A stretch of DNA of 64,000 bases from Cyanobacteria bacterium TGS_CYA1 (GCA_026129135.1 JAHCIQ010000001.1:434001-498000); one strand, 5' to 3'. Counted from the first letter of the stretch, positions 52,498-62,218 are shown. Numbers and translations are program-made. Notes: generated by a model from the sequence alone, not told the origin.

Positions 52498-53454
52498 TCA
52501 CTTTGTGATTGGTTTTTGCCTTAGTGAATCGATTATCTTCTCGAAATACTGCTCTACCGTGGCGTTTCTGACTTCAAAGTTTTTCAACATGGCATCTTGG
52601 GAACCGCAAGAGTTTTCGGCTGCCAGCTTGATAATGTCGTTATTGAGGAAGTTTTTAGGTAGTGCTTGAGAAGCCAATTTTATGGCGTTTGACGCTAGCT
52701 TGTTTTCTAGAAAATTGGACGGGATGTTCATTGGGTCGCCAGGAATTTGTAGCGCTTTGCGCACGCTCAGAAGTAAATCGAGAATGGGATATTCTTTTGG
52801 ACCGGTCAAATCGTAAGTTTGACTTACAGAGTCGCGCATATAAATACTTTGAGTCACGCAACTTGCAACGTCATTTACAAAAATTGGTTGGATGCGATTC
52901 ACTCCCGAGCCCACAAATGGCAAAAACATTTTGCAAGTAATAAGTGGCTTGAGTTCTTCCACAAGAGGAAAGCGCTCGCCAAATAAAAACGATGGTCTGA
53001 ATATGGTCCAGTAAAATTTGCTTTGCCGAATAATGTCTTCGCCTGCCCATTTCGTTTCATAACAAGTGCTTTGAGAATCTATGTGCGCGCCAAGACAGCT
53101 TACATGCACATAGCGTTCGATACCTGCCGCCTGAGCCATTTGCACGAGCTGCTGAATTGCCTCTACATGCAAGAATTCGAACGACACTCCCTTGGATTCG
53201 CGCAATACTCCAGCCAGATTGATTATGGCCGCAGCGTTATCGACGGCGCGCTCCATAATTCTTGGAGTGGCGAGGTCGCCAATGATTACATCTATTCCGA
53301 GCTTGCGATATTTGGAAGCTGCGTTGTCCTGCCAGTCGCCTTCTCCGCGAGTAACTATTCTTACTGAATATTTCTCGGCTAAGAGTTTCTTGATTACGAT
53401 GCTACCCAGAAACCCGGTAGCACCAAGAACCAAAAGAAGTTTTTTGGTCGACAC
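52498..53454 (-). CDS. NAD(P)-binding epimerase/NDUFA9-like protein
   Basis: 318-residue atypical short-chain dehydrogenase of the NmrA/NDUFA9/'complex I 39-kDa' group. The cofactor loop is LVLGATGFLGSIVIKKLL, followed by VRIVTR; then AAIINLAGVLRESKG and the typical YVHVSCLGAH and YETKWAGEDIIRQS. It lacks a clear membrane segment. Homologues act on quinones or assist electron-transfer complexes, or bind NAD(P) only. GTG start at 53454 abuts the stop of the upstream gene with no gap, so translation is coupled. Confidence 0.87.
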   Translation of the reverse strand: MSTKKLLLVLGATGFLGSIVIKKLLAEKYSVRIVTRGEGDWQDNAASKYRKLGIDVIIGDLATPRIMERAVDNAAAIINLAGVLRESKGVSFEFLHVEAIQQLVQMAQAAGIERYVHVSCLGAHIDSQSTCYETKWAGEDIIRQSKFYWTIFRPSFLFGERFPLVEELKPLITCKMFLPFVGSGVNRIQPIFVNDVASCVTQSIYMRDSVSQTYDLTGPKEYPILDLLLSVRKALQIPGDPMNIPSNFLENKLASNAIKLASQALPKNFLNNDIIKLAAENSCGSQDAMLKNFEVRNATVEQYFEKIIDSLRQKPITK

Positions 53455-55335
53455 TTAGGGCCAACGGCCTCCCATGTTGATGCCACCAAATCCGGTTCCG
53501 AAGCGAATTCCAGTACCGCCGATGCCGTACATTGGATTGGCGTAAGGCATTGTCGAGTAGCCAGTGCCGTAGGGGCTAGTGGCATAGGGGCTTGCACCAT
53601 AAGTGGTGCCATAACCTGTCGCATACGGATTGGCGAGAGTATTTTGAGGAATGCCGTAGCTATTAGGTCCGACCGCTGCTCCAGGGCTGCTATAAGGAGA
53701 CGTCACGTAGGGAGAAGTGGTGGGATAGCCAGTAGTGTAGGGAACGAAACCGCTGTTGAGAGGGCGATAGCCATAGGTTGGAATTGCATTTGGCACCGCC
53801 ACTGGAATGCCTGTAGTCTTGCGACCTACTACCGCGCCGGATGCTGGGTCTATTAAATTGCCGGTAGCCTGATCAAAGAGGTAACCTGTTGAAGGGTCAG
53901 TCACCATCGAGCTTCCAGAGACAGTGTACGAACCCATTCCAAAGCCACCAACCATGTTGCCCAGGGAGTTGAGTACTTTGCCCAATCCGCCACGGCGTGG
54001 TGGTGCATTCGGAATGCCATTGCCGTCGTCATCGAGGTCATCGTCCATTTTGTTGGCGATGCGTTGTTGCGGTTGCGCTTGAGGCTGTTGTTGTGCAGCG
54101 GGCACTACCGACAATAAGCGGCTTACACGCTCAGGAAGGCTAACCTGGCTGAGATTTGCTTGCTGAGGAAAAACTGTTTTCTCCAGTCTGTCCAGACGAG
54201 CTGGCATACCATCTTTTGAATATGTTTTTCCAAGAATTTGTTTCTCCAGCGCATCAAGTTGTTGGTTCAACCCGCCCCGCTGAGGTGCGGTGGCTGGCAC
54301 TGAAGACATGCCTTGACTTGGCTGGGACATCGAGCTTGGTGCACCAGATGGTGGCATCGTTCGCGGTGAGTACGCAAGTTGATTCAGATTGCCGCCACGG
54401 TCAGAAGAAGAAGTGGATGGAATGCTCGAGCCACCCATGCCATAACTTCCAGACGAAGATGTCGATGAGGAAGATCTGCCAGACATTCCATAATTGCCTG
54501 ATGCCGCTGGGGCACTGCCCGCGGTGTTGCGACCAAAGGCGCGATTCATATCTTGTCTCAAGTCGCGTCCGCTGAAGCTGCGTCCATCTTCACCATAGCG
54601 AGGAACATAAGGACTGCTGGTCGGTGTGTTGAGCGAACGATATTGAGGCTGTTGCGAACTAGGACTTGGATAATCGATATCTTCGTCGTCGTCAGCCCAT
54701 TCACTTCCTGGAGGTGCAGCTGCAGTGATATCGACTCCAGAAGCTTGTTTGAGTTTGTCCATTCTTTCGCTCAAATCGTTTGAAGTCGAGGCTTTGCCCA
54801 GAATCTTAGTTTCAAGTCTGCTCAAGCGATTGGCGATTGGCTCTTTTGCGAAACTCTTTTTGAAGACCTTTTCTTCGATAGCATTGATAGCTGGATAATT
54901 ACCAATCGATCCATCATCGTCCGATGATGCTACATTCGGTGCTTCCTGTCTAGAAGGAGCATGGGTGTTATCTTGCTGAGATTGAGCTGTAGATTGCGAT
55001 TGACTCTGCTGGCTTGGTTGACTTTGAGCCTGACTTTGCGGCGGCGCTGAGTCCACTACCGGCACGGCCTCCAGCAATTTGGCTAAACGAGGCTCGTGCG
55101 GACCTTCTTTGCCTTCGCCAAAAACCATTTGCTCTAGGCGATCGAGTCGTTCTTCCATTCCATCTTTAGGATAGGTGTGCGAAAAGAATTTAGTCTCGAG
55201 GCTTTCGAGTTGTGAATTGCTCGCTGCAAAGGTCGGGACTTGCAATTGCATGCTCATACTCAATACAAGAGTTGCAGCAATCATCAAAGATGACCATTTT
55301 CTCTTTTTGGAGATGCGATGAGATAGCTTTTTCAT
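53455..55335 (-). CDS. Exported low-complexity protein with RLxRLE repeats
   Basis: 626 residues with a signal peptide (LMIAATLVLSMSMQLQVPTFAAS). At least three copies of one helical motif can be seen: LESLETKFFSHTYPKDGMEE.RLDRLEQMVFG (about 42-74), IEEKVFKKSFAKEPIANRLSRLETKILG (about 150-178) and LEKQILGKTYSKDGMPARLDRLEKTVF (about 360-388). Between them are long Ser/Gln/Gly/Pro-rich linkers, and the C-terminus is Gly/Tyr/Pro-rich with repeats of the type YATGYGTTYG. I cannot name it. The motif, with Leu, acidic and Arg spacing, suggests a binding or wall-associated module. Next gene abuts its stop. Confidence 0.8.
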   Translation of the reverse strand: MKKLSHRISKKRKWSSLMIAATLVLSMSMQLQVPTFAASNSQLESLETKFFSHTYPKDGMEERLDRLEQMVFGEGKEGPHEPRLAKLLEAVPVVDSAPPQSQAQSQPSQQSQSQSTAQSQQDNTHAPSRQEAPNVASSDDDGSIGNYPAINAIEEKVFKKSFAKEPIANRLSRLETKILGKASTSNDLSERMDKLKQASGVDITAAAPPGSEWADDDEDIDYPSPSSQQPQYRSLNTPTSSPYVPRYGEDGRSFSGRDLRQDMNRAFGRNTAGSAPAASGNYGMSGRSSSSTSSSGSYGMGGSSIPSTSSSDRGGNLNQLAYSPRTMPPSGAPSSMSQPSQGMSSVPATAPQRGGLNQQLDALEKQILGKTYSKDGMPARLDRLEKTVFPQQANLSQVSLPERVSRLLSVVPAAQQQPQAQPQQRIANKMDDDLDDDGNGIPNAPPRRGGLGKVLNSLGNMVGGFGMGSYTVSGSSMVTDPSTGYLFDQATGNLIDPASGAVVGRKTTGIPVAVPNAIPTYGYRPLNSGFVPYTTGYPTTSPYVTSPYSSPGAAVGPNSYGIPQNTLANPYATGYGTTYGASPYATSPYGTGYSTMPYANPMYGIGGTGIRFGTGFGGINMGGRWP

Positions 55336-55384
55336 TCAGCTCACTCTTTACCTGTTAGACCCTGAAGCTCGAAACCCTATTAAG

Positions 55385-55399
55385 TAGTCTATTAGACTA
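55385..55399. promoter_or_regulatory. 15-bp dyad TAGTCT-ATT-AGACTA
   Basis: Perfect 6-bp arms with a 3-nt centre in the space between the RLxRLE protein gene (-) and hutH (+). On the minus strand it overlaps TATAGT, a possible -10 box. Candidate repressor site. Confidence 0.4.
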
Positions 55400-55575
55400 T
55401 AAGAGAATCTTACCATGGTTTTTACCGCAGAAAAGGCTCAGGATAAAGCCTAGTATGCATGGATAAGACTTGATTCTGGCGAAAATGTTCCGGTTGTCAG
55501 GTTGACTTTTCCATGTAATTTTATACACCCTTGCCCCCTCCTTTTTTAGGGCATTTTCAGGTAGAATCCCACCCT

Positions 55576-57174
55576 ATGACAGCTAAAACTATGCAAAACC
55601 TCAGCCTGGATGGCTATAACCTTACTTTGAGCGAAGTCTGTGCGGTCGCAAGGCACAACAAGAAAGTCGAACTTTCAGCCGAATCTCGCGATGCCATGCA
55701 GAAAAGCCGCTCGGTCGTGGACAAAATGCTTGCTGAAAATCAGGTCGTTTACGGTGTTACGACTGGTTTTGGCAAATTTAAAGACGTCAGGATAAATCCA
55801 AAAGATATCCTTACTATGCAAGAGAATTTCTTACGCAGCCATGCCGCTGGAGTAGGCCCAACTTTTGACGAAGCGACTGTACGCGCCATTAGCTTGCTTC
55901 GCATAAACGCCCTGGCAAAAGGCTATTCTGGAATTCGTACCGAAGTGGTGGACCTGCTTCTGGATCTATTAAATAAGCAGGTTCATCCAGTCGTGCCTGA
56001 ACAAGGCTCGGTTGGTGCAAGCGGCGATCTGGCGCCACTTGCTCACCTTTCATTAACCCTTATTGGTGAAGGCAAAGCTCGTTACAAGGGCGAAACCCTG
56101 GATAGTGCCGAGGCGCTAAAAATGGCCGGGTTGAAGCCTGTCGTACTCGAAGCTAAAGAGGGGCTTGCGCTTACAAACGGAACTCAAGTCATGTCTGCAG
56201 TTGGCGCTCTGGCTGTCGATGAAGGAATTTATCTTTGCAAAATTGCCGATATCATAGGTGCAATGACGCTTGAAGCTTTGCTTGGCTCGCGTAAACCGAT
56301 GATGCCTAAGGTACACGAATTGCGACCGCACAAAGGTCAAATTGCCAGTGCTTCAAATCTGACTCGGCTCCTGGCTGACAGCGAAATAATGGACAGCCAT
56401 ATGCATTGCAATGCAGTGCAAGACGCCTACTCGCTTCGCTGCATGCCGCAAGTGCACGGAGCCAGCCGTCAGGCGGTTTATCACACACAAGAAGTGCTTG
56501 AAATCGAATTCAATGCTGTCACGGACAATCCGCTTGTAATAGATGGCAATATGGTTTCGCAAGGAAACTTCCACGGGCAGCCGATTGCGCTTGTTATGGA
56601 TTATTTTGCCATTGCCATGTCCGAGCTTGCCAATATTTCGGAGCGTCGGCTCGAAAGGCTTGTTAACCCAACTCTGTCACGTGGTTTGCCACCATTCTTG
56701 ACCATCGCTGGCGGTTTGAACTCGGGATATATGATCGCTCAATATACGGCTGCAGCGCTCGTTTCAGAAAATAAAACTCTTTGTCATCCGGCCTCTGTCG
56801 ATTCGATTCCGACCTCTGCAAATCAGGAAGACCACGTATCGATGGGCACTATAGGTAGTCGTAAGGCTCGAGACATTCTAAATAACACTAAAAAAGTTCT
56901 TGCCATCGAGCTATTGTGTGCCTTACAGGCACTGGATTTACGCCTGGGAATCGACACCAAGAGTGGTGAAGTTGCGTATTCGCAAGCCGACATTGAAAGT
57001 CGCGGGAAGCGCCCGGGTGCTGGGGTTGAAGCGGCGTATAAATGCGCTCGTCAAATCATTCCATTCATGGAAGAAGACCGCCCCGTCTGGCAGGATATCG
57101 AAAAAGCAATTGCTCTGCTCGATTCGCGAGACATGCTTGCTGCTGTGGAGAAAACAGTCGGCGACTTAGATTGA
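55576..57174 (+). CDS. hutH: Histidine ammonia-lyase
   Basis: Removes ammonia from histidine to give urocanate. The MIO cofactor tripeptide lies in SVGASGDLAPLAHLSL (ASG), with VYGVTTGFGKF upstream, and NPLVIDG and PTSANQEDHVSMG downstream, which fits HAL rather than PAL/TAL by eye. About 532 residues, a little longer than the usual 510. The frame extends up to 55531, but ATG 55576 gives a normal N-terminus. No other hut gene lies in the window, so it is an orphan here; it could feed nitrogen metabolism or serve a different amino acid. Confidence 0.92.
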   Translation: MTAKTMQNLSLDGYNLTLSEVCAVARHNKKVELSAESRDAMQKSRSVVDKMLAENQVVYGVTTGFGKFKDVRINPKDILTMQENFLRSHAAGVGPTFDEATVRAISLLRINALAKGYSGIRTEVVDLLLDLLNKQVHPVVPEQGSVGASGDLAPLAHLSLTLIGEGKARYKGETLDSAEALKMAGLKPVVLEAKEGLALTNGTQVMSAVGALAVDEGIYLCKIADIIGAMTLEALLGSRKPMMPKVHELRPHKGQIASASNLTRLLADSEIMDSHMHCNAVQDAYSLRCMPQVHGASRQAVYHTQEVLEIEFNAVTDNPLVIDGNMVSQGNFHGQPIALVMDYFAIAMSELANISERRLERLVNPTLSRGLPPFLTIAGGLNSGYMIAQYTAAALVSENKTLCHPASVDSIPTSANQEDHVSMGTIGSRKARDILNNTKKVLAIELLCALQALDLRLGIDTKSGEVAYSQADIESRGKRPGAGVEAAYKCARQIIPFMEEDRPVWQDIEKAIALLDSRDMLAAVEKTVGDLD

Positions 57175-57188
57175 TAAACAAAATTTTG

Positions 57189-57218
57189 GCTAATTTGAGC
57201 TAATTTCGGCTAATTTCC
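57189..57218. repeat. Three 10-bp tandem repeats GCTAATTT
   Basis: GCTAATTTGA, GCTAATTTCG and GCTAATTTCC follow one another exactly, one DNA turn apart, starting 15 nt after hutH. They lie about 80 nt upstream of the large TPR gene. In-phase spacing suggests a cooperative protein-binding site. Confidence 0.65.
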
Positions 57219-57298
57219 TCTGTACTGAGCGCAAAATATCGCCATAATCGTCTTGCACTGTGAGAAAATTCTTTCAAACTGTTTGTAAGTGCGAATGT

Positions 57299-59791
57299 AT
57301 GGAGAAGGCCTGGGTGAAGCAAAGACTTATTTACGCGGCACTTTCGATATTTGTCGGTAGCTCGATGATACTGCCGGCATTTGCAGATGAAGCTCTAATC
57401 AGCGGTCCGATGATGGACAAATATTATGAGGGCGTCTCTTATTTCAAGGCAGGCGACCTTGACAAGGCTTTGAGAGCTTTCCGTCAGGTGGCTCTGAGCT
57501 ATCCCAGAGATCCACTTACACACCTGAGTTTGGCGGCTGCACTTCATCAACATGGTGATATCGAAGACGCCGTGGCCGAATATAAGCGTGCAATCGCCCT
57601 GCGTCCACACGATGCTTTTGCTCGTGAGAGTCTTGGTTCGCTGTTGCAAAGCCAGGGCGAGCTTCAAGCAGCTATAGGTCAATATGATCAAGCCGTCCGC
57701 TTGAGACCCGACGTGCCTTTACTTCGTTTGAATATGGGAATTGCGCTGCGTAGCGCCGGCCAACTCGACGAAGCGATAAGTCAATTGCAACAAGTTCTGG
57801 CTGCCTATCCCGAGCATTTGAAAGCGCGCTCTCATCTTGCCGCCTCCTATCAGGATAAAGGTGATTACAAAAATGCAGTGGTTCAGTATCAAAAAATTCT
57901 GCAATCTCAAAGCGATAATTTTTCGATGCAGTACAACCTGGCTAACTGTCTTTTGCATCTGGGCGACTTGAACAATGCGGGCAAAGCTTTTCAACGCGCA
58001 ATTGCTTTAGATGATTCGGTTGCAGAGCCGCACGCCGCTGTTGCCGGCATTTACAGCTCGCAAGGTAATTTTCCTGCCGCTGCCGCTGAATTGAAAAAAG
58101 CAATTTCAATCAAAGAAGACAAAGCCGAATGGCACGATCAATTAGGTGACGCTCTCACCAAAATGAAAGATTACAAAGGCGCTATAGATGAGTATTCGCG
58201 CGCGTCTACGCTAGATCCCCAGCGTGTCGACAGCAATTACAGTCTTGGTTACATTTTTCAGTTGACAGGCGATCTCGACAAAGCGACTAATCAATTCGAG
58301 CATGTCTTGCGTCTTGATAATAAGAATGCGAACGCATACTACAACCTCGGTATCATCAAGCAAAAACAGCGCGATTTAAATTCGTCTACCAAACAATTCG
58401 AAGAAGCGCTCAAAATCAATCCTCAGGATGGACAGGCTTATATTAACCTAGGGCGGAACTACTTATTGAGTGGCAACCTAGACGAAGCTGCTGCTAACTA
58501 CAGACGTGGTATCACAATAGAACCATCAGACGCTTCCGCGTATCAAGAACTGGGCGAAACGCTTTTAAAACTCAAAGATCTGGTTGGTGCTCGCTCGTCG
58601 CTTGAATCGGCACTAAATCTGGCTCCAAACGATCGCCGCGTTCTGCTTGCTATGGCAACTCTAAATGAAGCCGAAGGTCATCCCGAGAAAGCTGAAACTT
58701 TATTGACCAGGCTGTTGGCTGCAAATCCAGATAATGTCGATCTGCTTGAAAAGCTCGCTGACAATCTTGATTTGCAATGCAAGTACGATCAGTCCACACT
58801 AATTTTCCAGAAGCTGGTTCAAATAAATCCCAATTCGCACGAAGCCTTCAACGATCTGGGATTGGCTCTGCAACGTCGTAAAGACTACTCGGGAGCAATG
58901 TCGCAATTTAGAAAAGCGATTGATTTGAAACCGGATTATGCTCAAGCTCACATTAACCTGGGCAATATTCATTTGATGATGGAAAACTATCAAGATGCTG
59001 CTCAAGAGTACAAAAAAGCGATGGAGCTTTCTCCAAAAGATCCGTCTCCTCGATACAATCTTGGTCTGGTCATGACCAAACTGAATGACGCGAGCGGCGC
59101 AATGGAAGCCTATCATCAGGCACTGCAAGTAGATCCCAAGTACTCGAATGCATATTATGCTTTGGGACTGATTTACCAGGCACAAAACCAATTGCAAGAC
59201 GCCGTACATTCTTTCGAGAAATACTTAGAAGTGGATCCGCAGGGTCCGTATAATAATCAAGCTCGCGAAAGCCTCGCCCGTATTCAGCAACCTACTGCTC
59301 CTGAATACACAGGCGACAATGCCGCTCAGCCTCATGTCCAGGCACCACCTGTGGTGCATACGCAAACGCATTCTCAAGCACAAAAGCCAATTACTCCAGT
59401 GCATGTCATTCAAACGCAGACACAAACACAGACACAAACCCAATCTCAATCGGCACCAAAAGCCGCTCCTCCTATAGTTAAGCGTCAGTCTGAATCGCCA
59501 CAATCGATTTTGAGTTCACCAGATTACGGTATCGCTCCAAGCGCATCGATCGACGAAATTCCTCCTCGAACTGGCAGCGCTTTGCCATTACCTGGAGAGG
59601 ATCCCAATATTTTGATAAAACCGGTGCTTCCGCTCCAAACTGGTCAGGCACTTCCAGGAGCACCTCAAAATCAGGTAGCACCGCAAGGACAGTCACCGGA
59701 TCAACCGCAATCGGATGTTACTCAATGGCCATCGGCACAAGAGTTGAGACCGAGCATTCAAGAGACCAAGCCTTCAGCCGGAGAAATCTAA
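57299..59791 (+). CDS. Large exported TPR protein with Gln/Pro-rich tail
   Basis: About 830 residues. Signal peptide (LIYAALSIFVGSSMILPAFA) then roughly seventeen TPR units covering about 45-660, such as GDLDKALRAFRQVALSYPRD, GDYKNAVVQYQKILQSQSD and MENYQDAAQEYKKAMELSPKD. The rest is low-complexity, rich in Gln, Pro, Thr and Ser, with a Gln-Thr run near 720-730. It resembles PilW/BamD-like or O-GlcNAc-type TPR scaffolds, but no catalytic domain is seen. The ATG at 57299 is used; a GTG at 57260 would add 13 residues. Three in-phase repeats lie upstream. Two further surface-type protein genes follow. Confidence 0.87.
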   Translation: MEKAWVKQRLIYAALSIFVGSSMILPAFADEALISGPMMDKYYEGVSYFKAGDLDKALRAFRQVALSYPRDPLTHLSLAAALHQHGDIEDAVAEYKRAIALRPHDAFARESLGSLLQSQGELQAAIGQYDQAVRLRPDVPLLRLNMGIALRSAGQLDEAISQLQQVLAAYPEHLKARSHLAASYQDKGDYKNAVVQYQKILQSQSDNFSMQYNLANCLLHLGDLNNAGKAFQRAIALDDSVAEPHAAVAGIYSSQGNFPAAAAELKKAISIKEDKAEWHDQLGDALTKMKDYKGAIDEYSRASTLDPQRVDSNYSLGYIFQLTGDLDKATNQFEHVLRLDNKNANAYYNLGIIKQKQRDLNSSTKQFEEALKINPQDGQAYINLGRNYLLSGNLDEAAANYRRGITIEPSDASAYQELGETLLKLKDLVGARSSLESALNLAPNDRRVLLAMATLNEAEGHPEKAETLLTRLLAANPDNVDLLEKLADNLDLQCKYDQSTLIFQKLVQINPNSHEAFNDLGLALQRRKDYSGAMSQFRKAIDLKPDYAQAHINLGNIHLMMENYQDAAQEYKKAMELSPKDPSPRYNLGLVMTKLNDASGAMEAYHQALQVDPKYSNAYYALGLIYQAQNQLQDAVHSFEKYLEVDPQGPYNNQARESLARIQQPTAPEYTGDNAAQPHVQAPPVVHTQTHSQAQKPITPVHVIQTQTQTQTQTQSQSAPKAAPPIVKRQSESPQSILSSPDYGIAPSASIDEIPPRTGSALPLPGEDPNILIKPVLPLQTGQALPGAPQNQVAPQGQSPDQPQSDVTQWPSAQELRPSIQETKPSAGEI
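59411..59440 (+). repeat. Short tandem repeat coding for a Gln-Thr run
   Basis: Repeated CAGACACAAA-type units inside the TPR gene encode alternating Gln and Thr. Such simple repeats may change length by slippage; here the unit is not a pure triplet tract and stays in frame. Confidence 0.6.
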
Positions 59792-59800
59792 GCGATAAGC

Positions 59801-62158
59801 TTAGTGTCTGTTTCTGGCTACCTTCAGTCGGTAGGCGATAATGTCTTTTTTGTTAGGCAAAAGTATCATCACGCCTGCTGGAATGATTGAAGCTGGTTCC
59901 TGCTTTTCGTGGTCGAAAAATTGATCGAGCAGAATAGCATTTACTTCTCTGATTAGTGGTGCCAAAGCGGCTTCCTGCAGTTCTGCAACTGCGATATATT
60001 CGATTGTCTCTCCTTGCTTCACCACGTAAGATTTGCGTGGCTCTTCGGCCATGGACGCGGCGATTTTGGGAATTGGCTGGTTCTCTGGATTGTTAGGATC
60101 TCCACCTGGAAATTGGTCTTCTTCTCTAAAAAAGCTTGCCACTTCAGATGGTGCACTCATTTTGTCTTCGGACACGGTAGGCAATTTTTGCGAAGTCTGA
60201 TTTGAAATGATTTTGTAAGTCCCTGATTCGGTAATTTCGGGTCTGAGCTTTTTGCGTGGAAGCTGAATGTCGAACTTCGCATAAATGTCGCGAATTCTAG
60301 TTGCATGCTCCCCTTCTCTAGATTCAGGGACTGTGCCAGTTTCTTTGATTGGAAGTTTTTCGTTTGGCTTTAGCTTGGTGAAATCTTTGGTCGTCGGCTG
60401 ACTTTTCGTGTACGACATTTTTATTTCTGGCAGACGTCCTTGATAAGCGTCTTTTGCGCCAGTCTTAGACTCGGGGCGGGTTTCTTTGCCCTCTTGTTTT
60501 TTCGCTTCTTCCTGTTGTTTTGTCTTTTGGGCTTTGGTGATTTGCGCCGCCAACGGCTCGGGTTCTGGCGTTCCTGGCTTAAGCTCTTTTATGACCATAG
60601 TGCCGGTATGTTGAGGACTGACGACTGTTTGCGGAAAAATAGGTTTAGTTGTGCGAACTGTCTTTTCCTGCTCTTCCTGCTGCGCCTGCGCGTGCTCGGT
60701 TATGCGACTTTGCTTACCTTCTAGCCTTGCCTTGACTTTAGCAATAAAATCTTTTAAGTCTGGAAAATGCACTTTGCCAGCTGATTTTTGGCCTTTAACG
60801 AATTTGAAATTGCCATCAGGCAGAAAGATTTTAGTGATACCAGGAATGGTGGCGTCTTGTTTTGCTTGTTCGCCGCTTCGCTTGACCGGGAATAGAAATC
60901 CTTTATGCTTTCCGTCTAAAAGCATCACCATCCGACGTTCTCCATCATCGTCTGAGATCAGTTGTTTGATTTTATCGGTAGACTCTCGTGGATCTTCTTC
61001 CATCATTGCTTCAACAGCGTCGATGATTTCGCCAGCTCTAATTGGAATCCCACTTGCATGCTGCAAGGCATCATGCAAAATTCGTTCATTGCCAGTAGAT
61101 GGAAGATGACTCAGAATGCGCGATTCGGGAATGTCCAAAGCTAATGCATCAGGATGCTTGACCGGGTCAGCCTTTTCTATTGACTTAACGCGATAATCAC
61201 CCTGGGGCGGATTGAACAAAGAGTTTTCTTTGGCCAGTTGATAGTTGAGTGCATAATAGGGATCAATGCGCTCGATTTTTGGTTTGCGCAAGGGACTTGC
61301 CTGTTCGATGACATGTTCATTCTTTTCGTGAACAGTTGGCAAGTCTGCCGGCATTTTTTGAAAACGCTCATCGGCTGTTTGAAACGCTTTCTTATGAGCT
61401 TTATAAAAATCGAGGCTTTCTTGATGGATTTGATATTCGGGCGCACTAAAAGAGCGACTGGTTTTCGATTCTCTCGGCGTTGCACTTTCGGATGTCTTTT
61501 GCGAAACCGAAGCTGCTTCACCCACGTTTTTAGACCCCGACTTCGTCGGTGTTCCTTCCGCTTTTTCGGAATGCTTAGCCGGAGCAGTGAAAGATTCAAA
61601 TTTCGAAGTCTGATACTTAATTTCAGCACCTTGAGACTTATCTAAGTTTTTCAAATCGAGGTTCTGTGCGATATGAATGGTAGACGCGGTAGAAGGCTGA
61701 ACTTCCTGCATAGCTTTATTTGTCTTCGAGGGTCCCTCGTTTGCCCGAGCTTGTGCCTGCGCCATAAACGCTTTTAGCTGCTCAGGTAAGCATTTTGATG
61801 ATCCGACTTCATGCTTAGTCGCAGAGCAATAGCTACCTGCGGGGTGGACTTCTTTGGCGGCTGAATCTTTGTATCTACTGCTATCTCTGGATTTCTGACT
61901 AACTCGACTTACCGAATCAACTGCTTGCTTAGAGCCTTGTTTAGCATCGCCTGAAGAGCGGGAATCTGACGTCGATTTGGATTTTTTCGAAGGGGCAACT
62001 GGTGTAGAGTCTAAATCTGAGAGAAGGTCTGTTTTCTTGCTGTTAACCTTATTGCCTGATTCAGAAAAATCAGATTTACGGGAAGCGGAGTCCGAAGAGG
62101 GCGAATTCTTCTTCAATGGACTACTATTAGAATCGCCGGAATTCCCGCGCTTTGTCAT
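59801..62158 (-). CDS. Large disordered protein with LysM-like C-terminus
   Basis: 785 residues with no signal peptide. The first 230 residues are Ser/Lys/Asp-rich and predicted disordered (for example KRGNSGDSNSSPLKK). The middle has charged helical parts (ILHDALQHASGIPIRAGEIID; MLLDGKHKGFLFPV) and Glu/Lys/Gln-rich linkers. The end (YVVKQGETIEYIAVAELQEA, then IPAGVMILLP) has the LysM pattern of 'Y.V..GDT...IA...' and 'L..G..I..P', though longer than a standard LysM. It may bind peptidoglycan or be a scaffold; how it would reach the wall is unclear. ATG 62158 was chosen over an upstream TTG. Not recognised otherwise. Confidence 0.75.
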   Translation of the reverse strand: MTKRGNSGDSNSSPLKKNSPSSDSASRKSDFSESGNKVNSKKTDLLSDLDSTPVAPSKKSKSTSDSRSSGDAKQGSKQAVDSVSRVSQKSRDSSRYKDSAAKEVHPAGSYCSATKHEVGSSKCLPEQLKAFMAQAQARANEGPSKTNKAMQEVQPSTASTIHIAQNLDLKNLDKSQGAEIKYQTSKFESFTAPAKHSEKAEGTPTKSGSKNVGEAASVSQKTSESATPRESKTSRSFSAPEYQIHQESLDFYKAHKKAFQTADERFQKMPADLPTVHEKNEHVIEQASPLRKPKIERIDPYYALNYQLAKENSLFNPPQGDYRVKSIEKADPVKHPDALALDIPESRILSHLPSTGNERILHDALQHASGIPIRAGEIIDAVEAMMEEDPRESTDKIKQLISDDDGERRMVMLLDGKHKGFLFPVKRSGEQAKQDATIPGITKIFLPDGNFKFVKGQKSAGKVHFPDLKDFIAKVKARLEGKQSRITEHAQAQQEEQEKTVRTTKPIFPQTVVSPQHTGTMVIKELKPGTPEPEPLAAQITKAQKTKQQEEAKKQEGKETRPESKTGAKDAYQGRLPEIKMSYTKSQPTTKDFTKLKPNEKLPIKETGTVPESREGEHATRIRDIYAKFDIQLPRKKLRPEITESGTYKIISNQTSQKLPTVSEDKMSAPSEVASFFREEDQFPGGDPNNPENQPIPKIAASMAEEPRKSYVVKQGETIEYIAVAELQEAALAPLIREVNAILLDQFFDHEKQEPASIIPAGVMILLPNKKDIIAYRLKVARNRH

Positions 62159-62218
62159 AACTACCAACCAGCCACTTAGCAATCTTAAATAGTTTCATGC
62201 CCATAGACAAAGATTAAT

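Noticed and set aside
53455-55335. Possible CRISPR array in the repetitive surface-protein gene
   Set aside because: The repeats are in-frame protein motifs of varied sequence with long unequal spacers.
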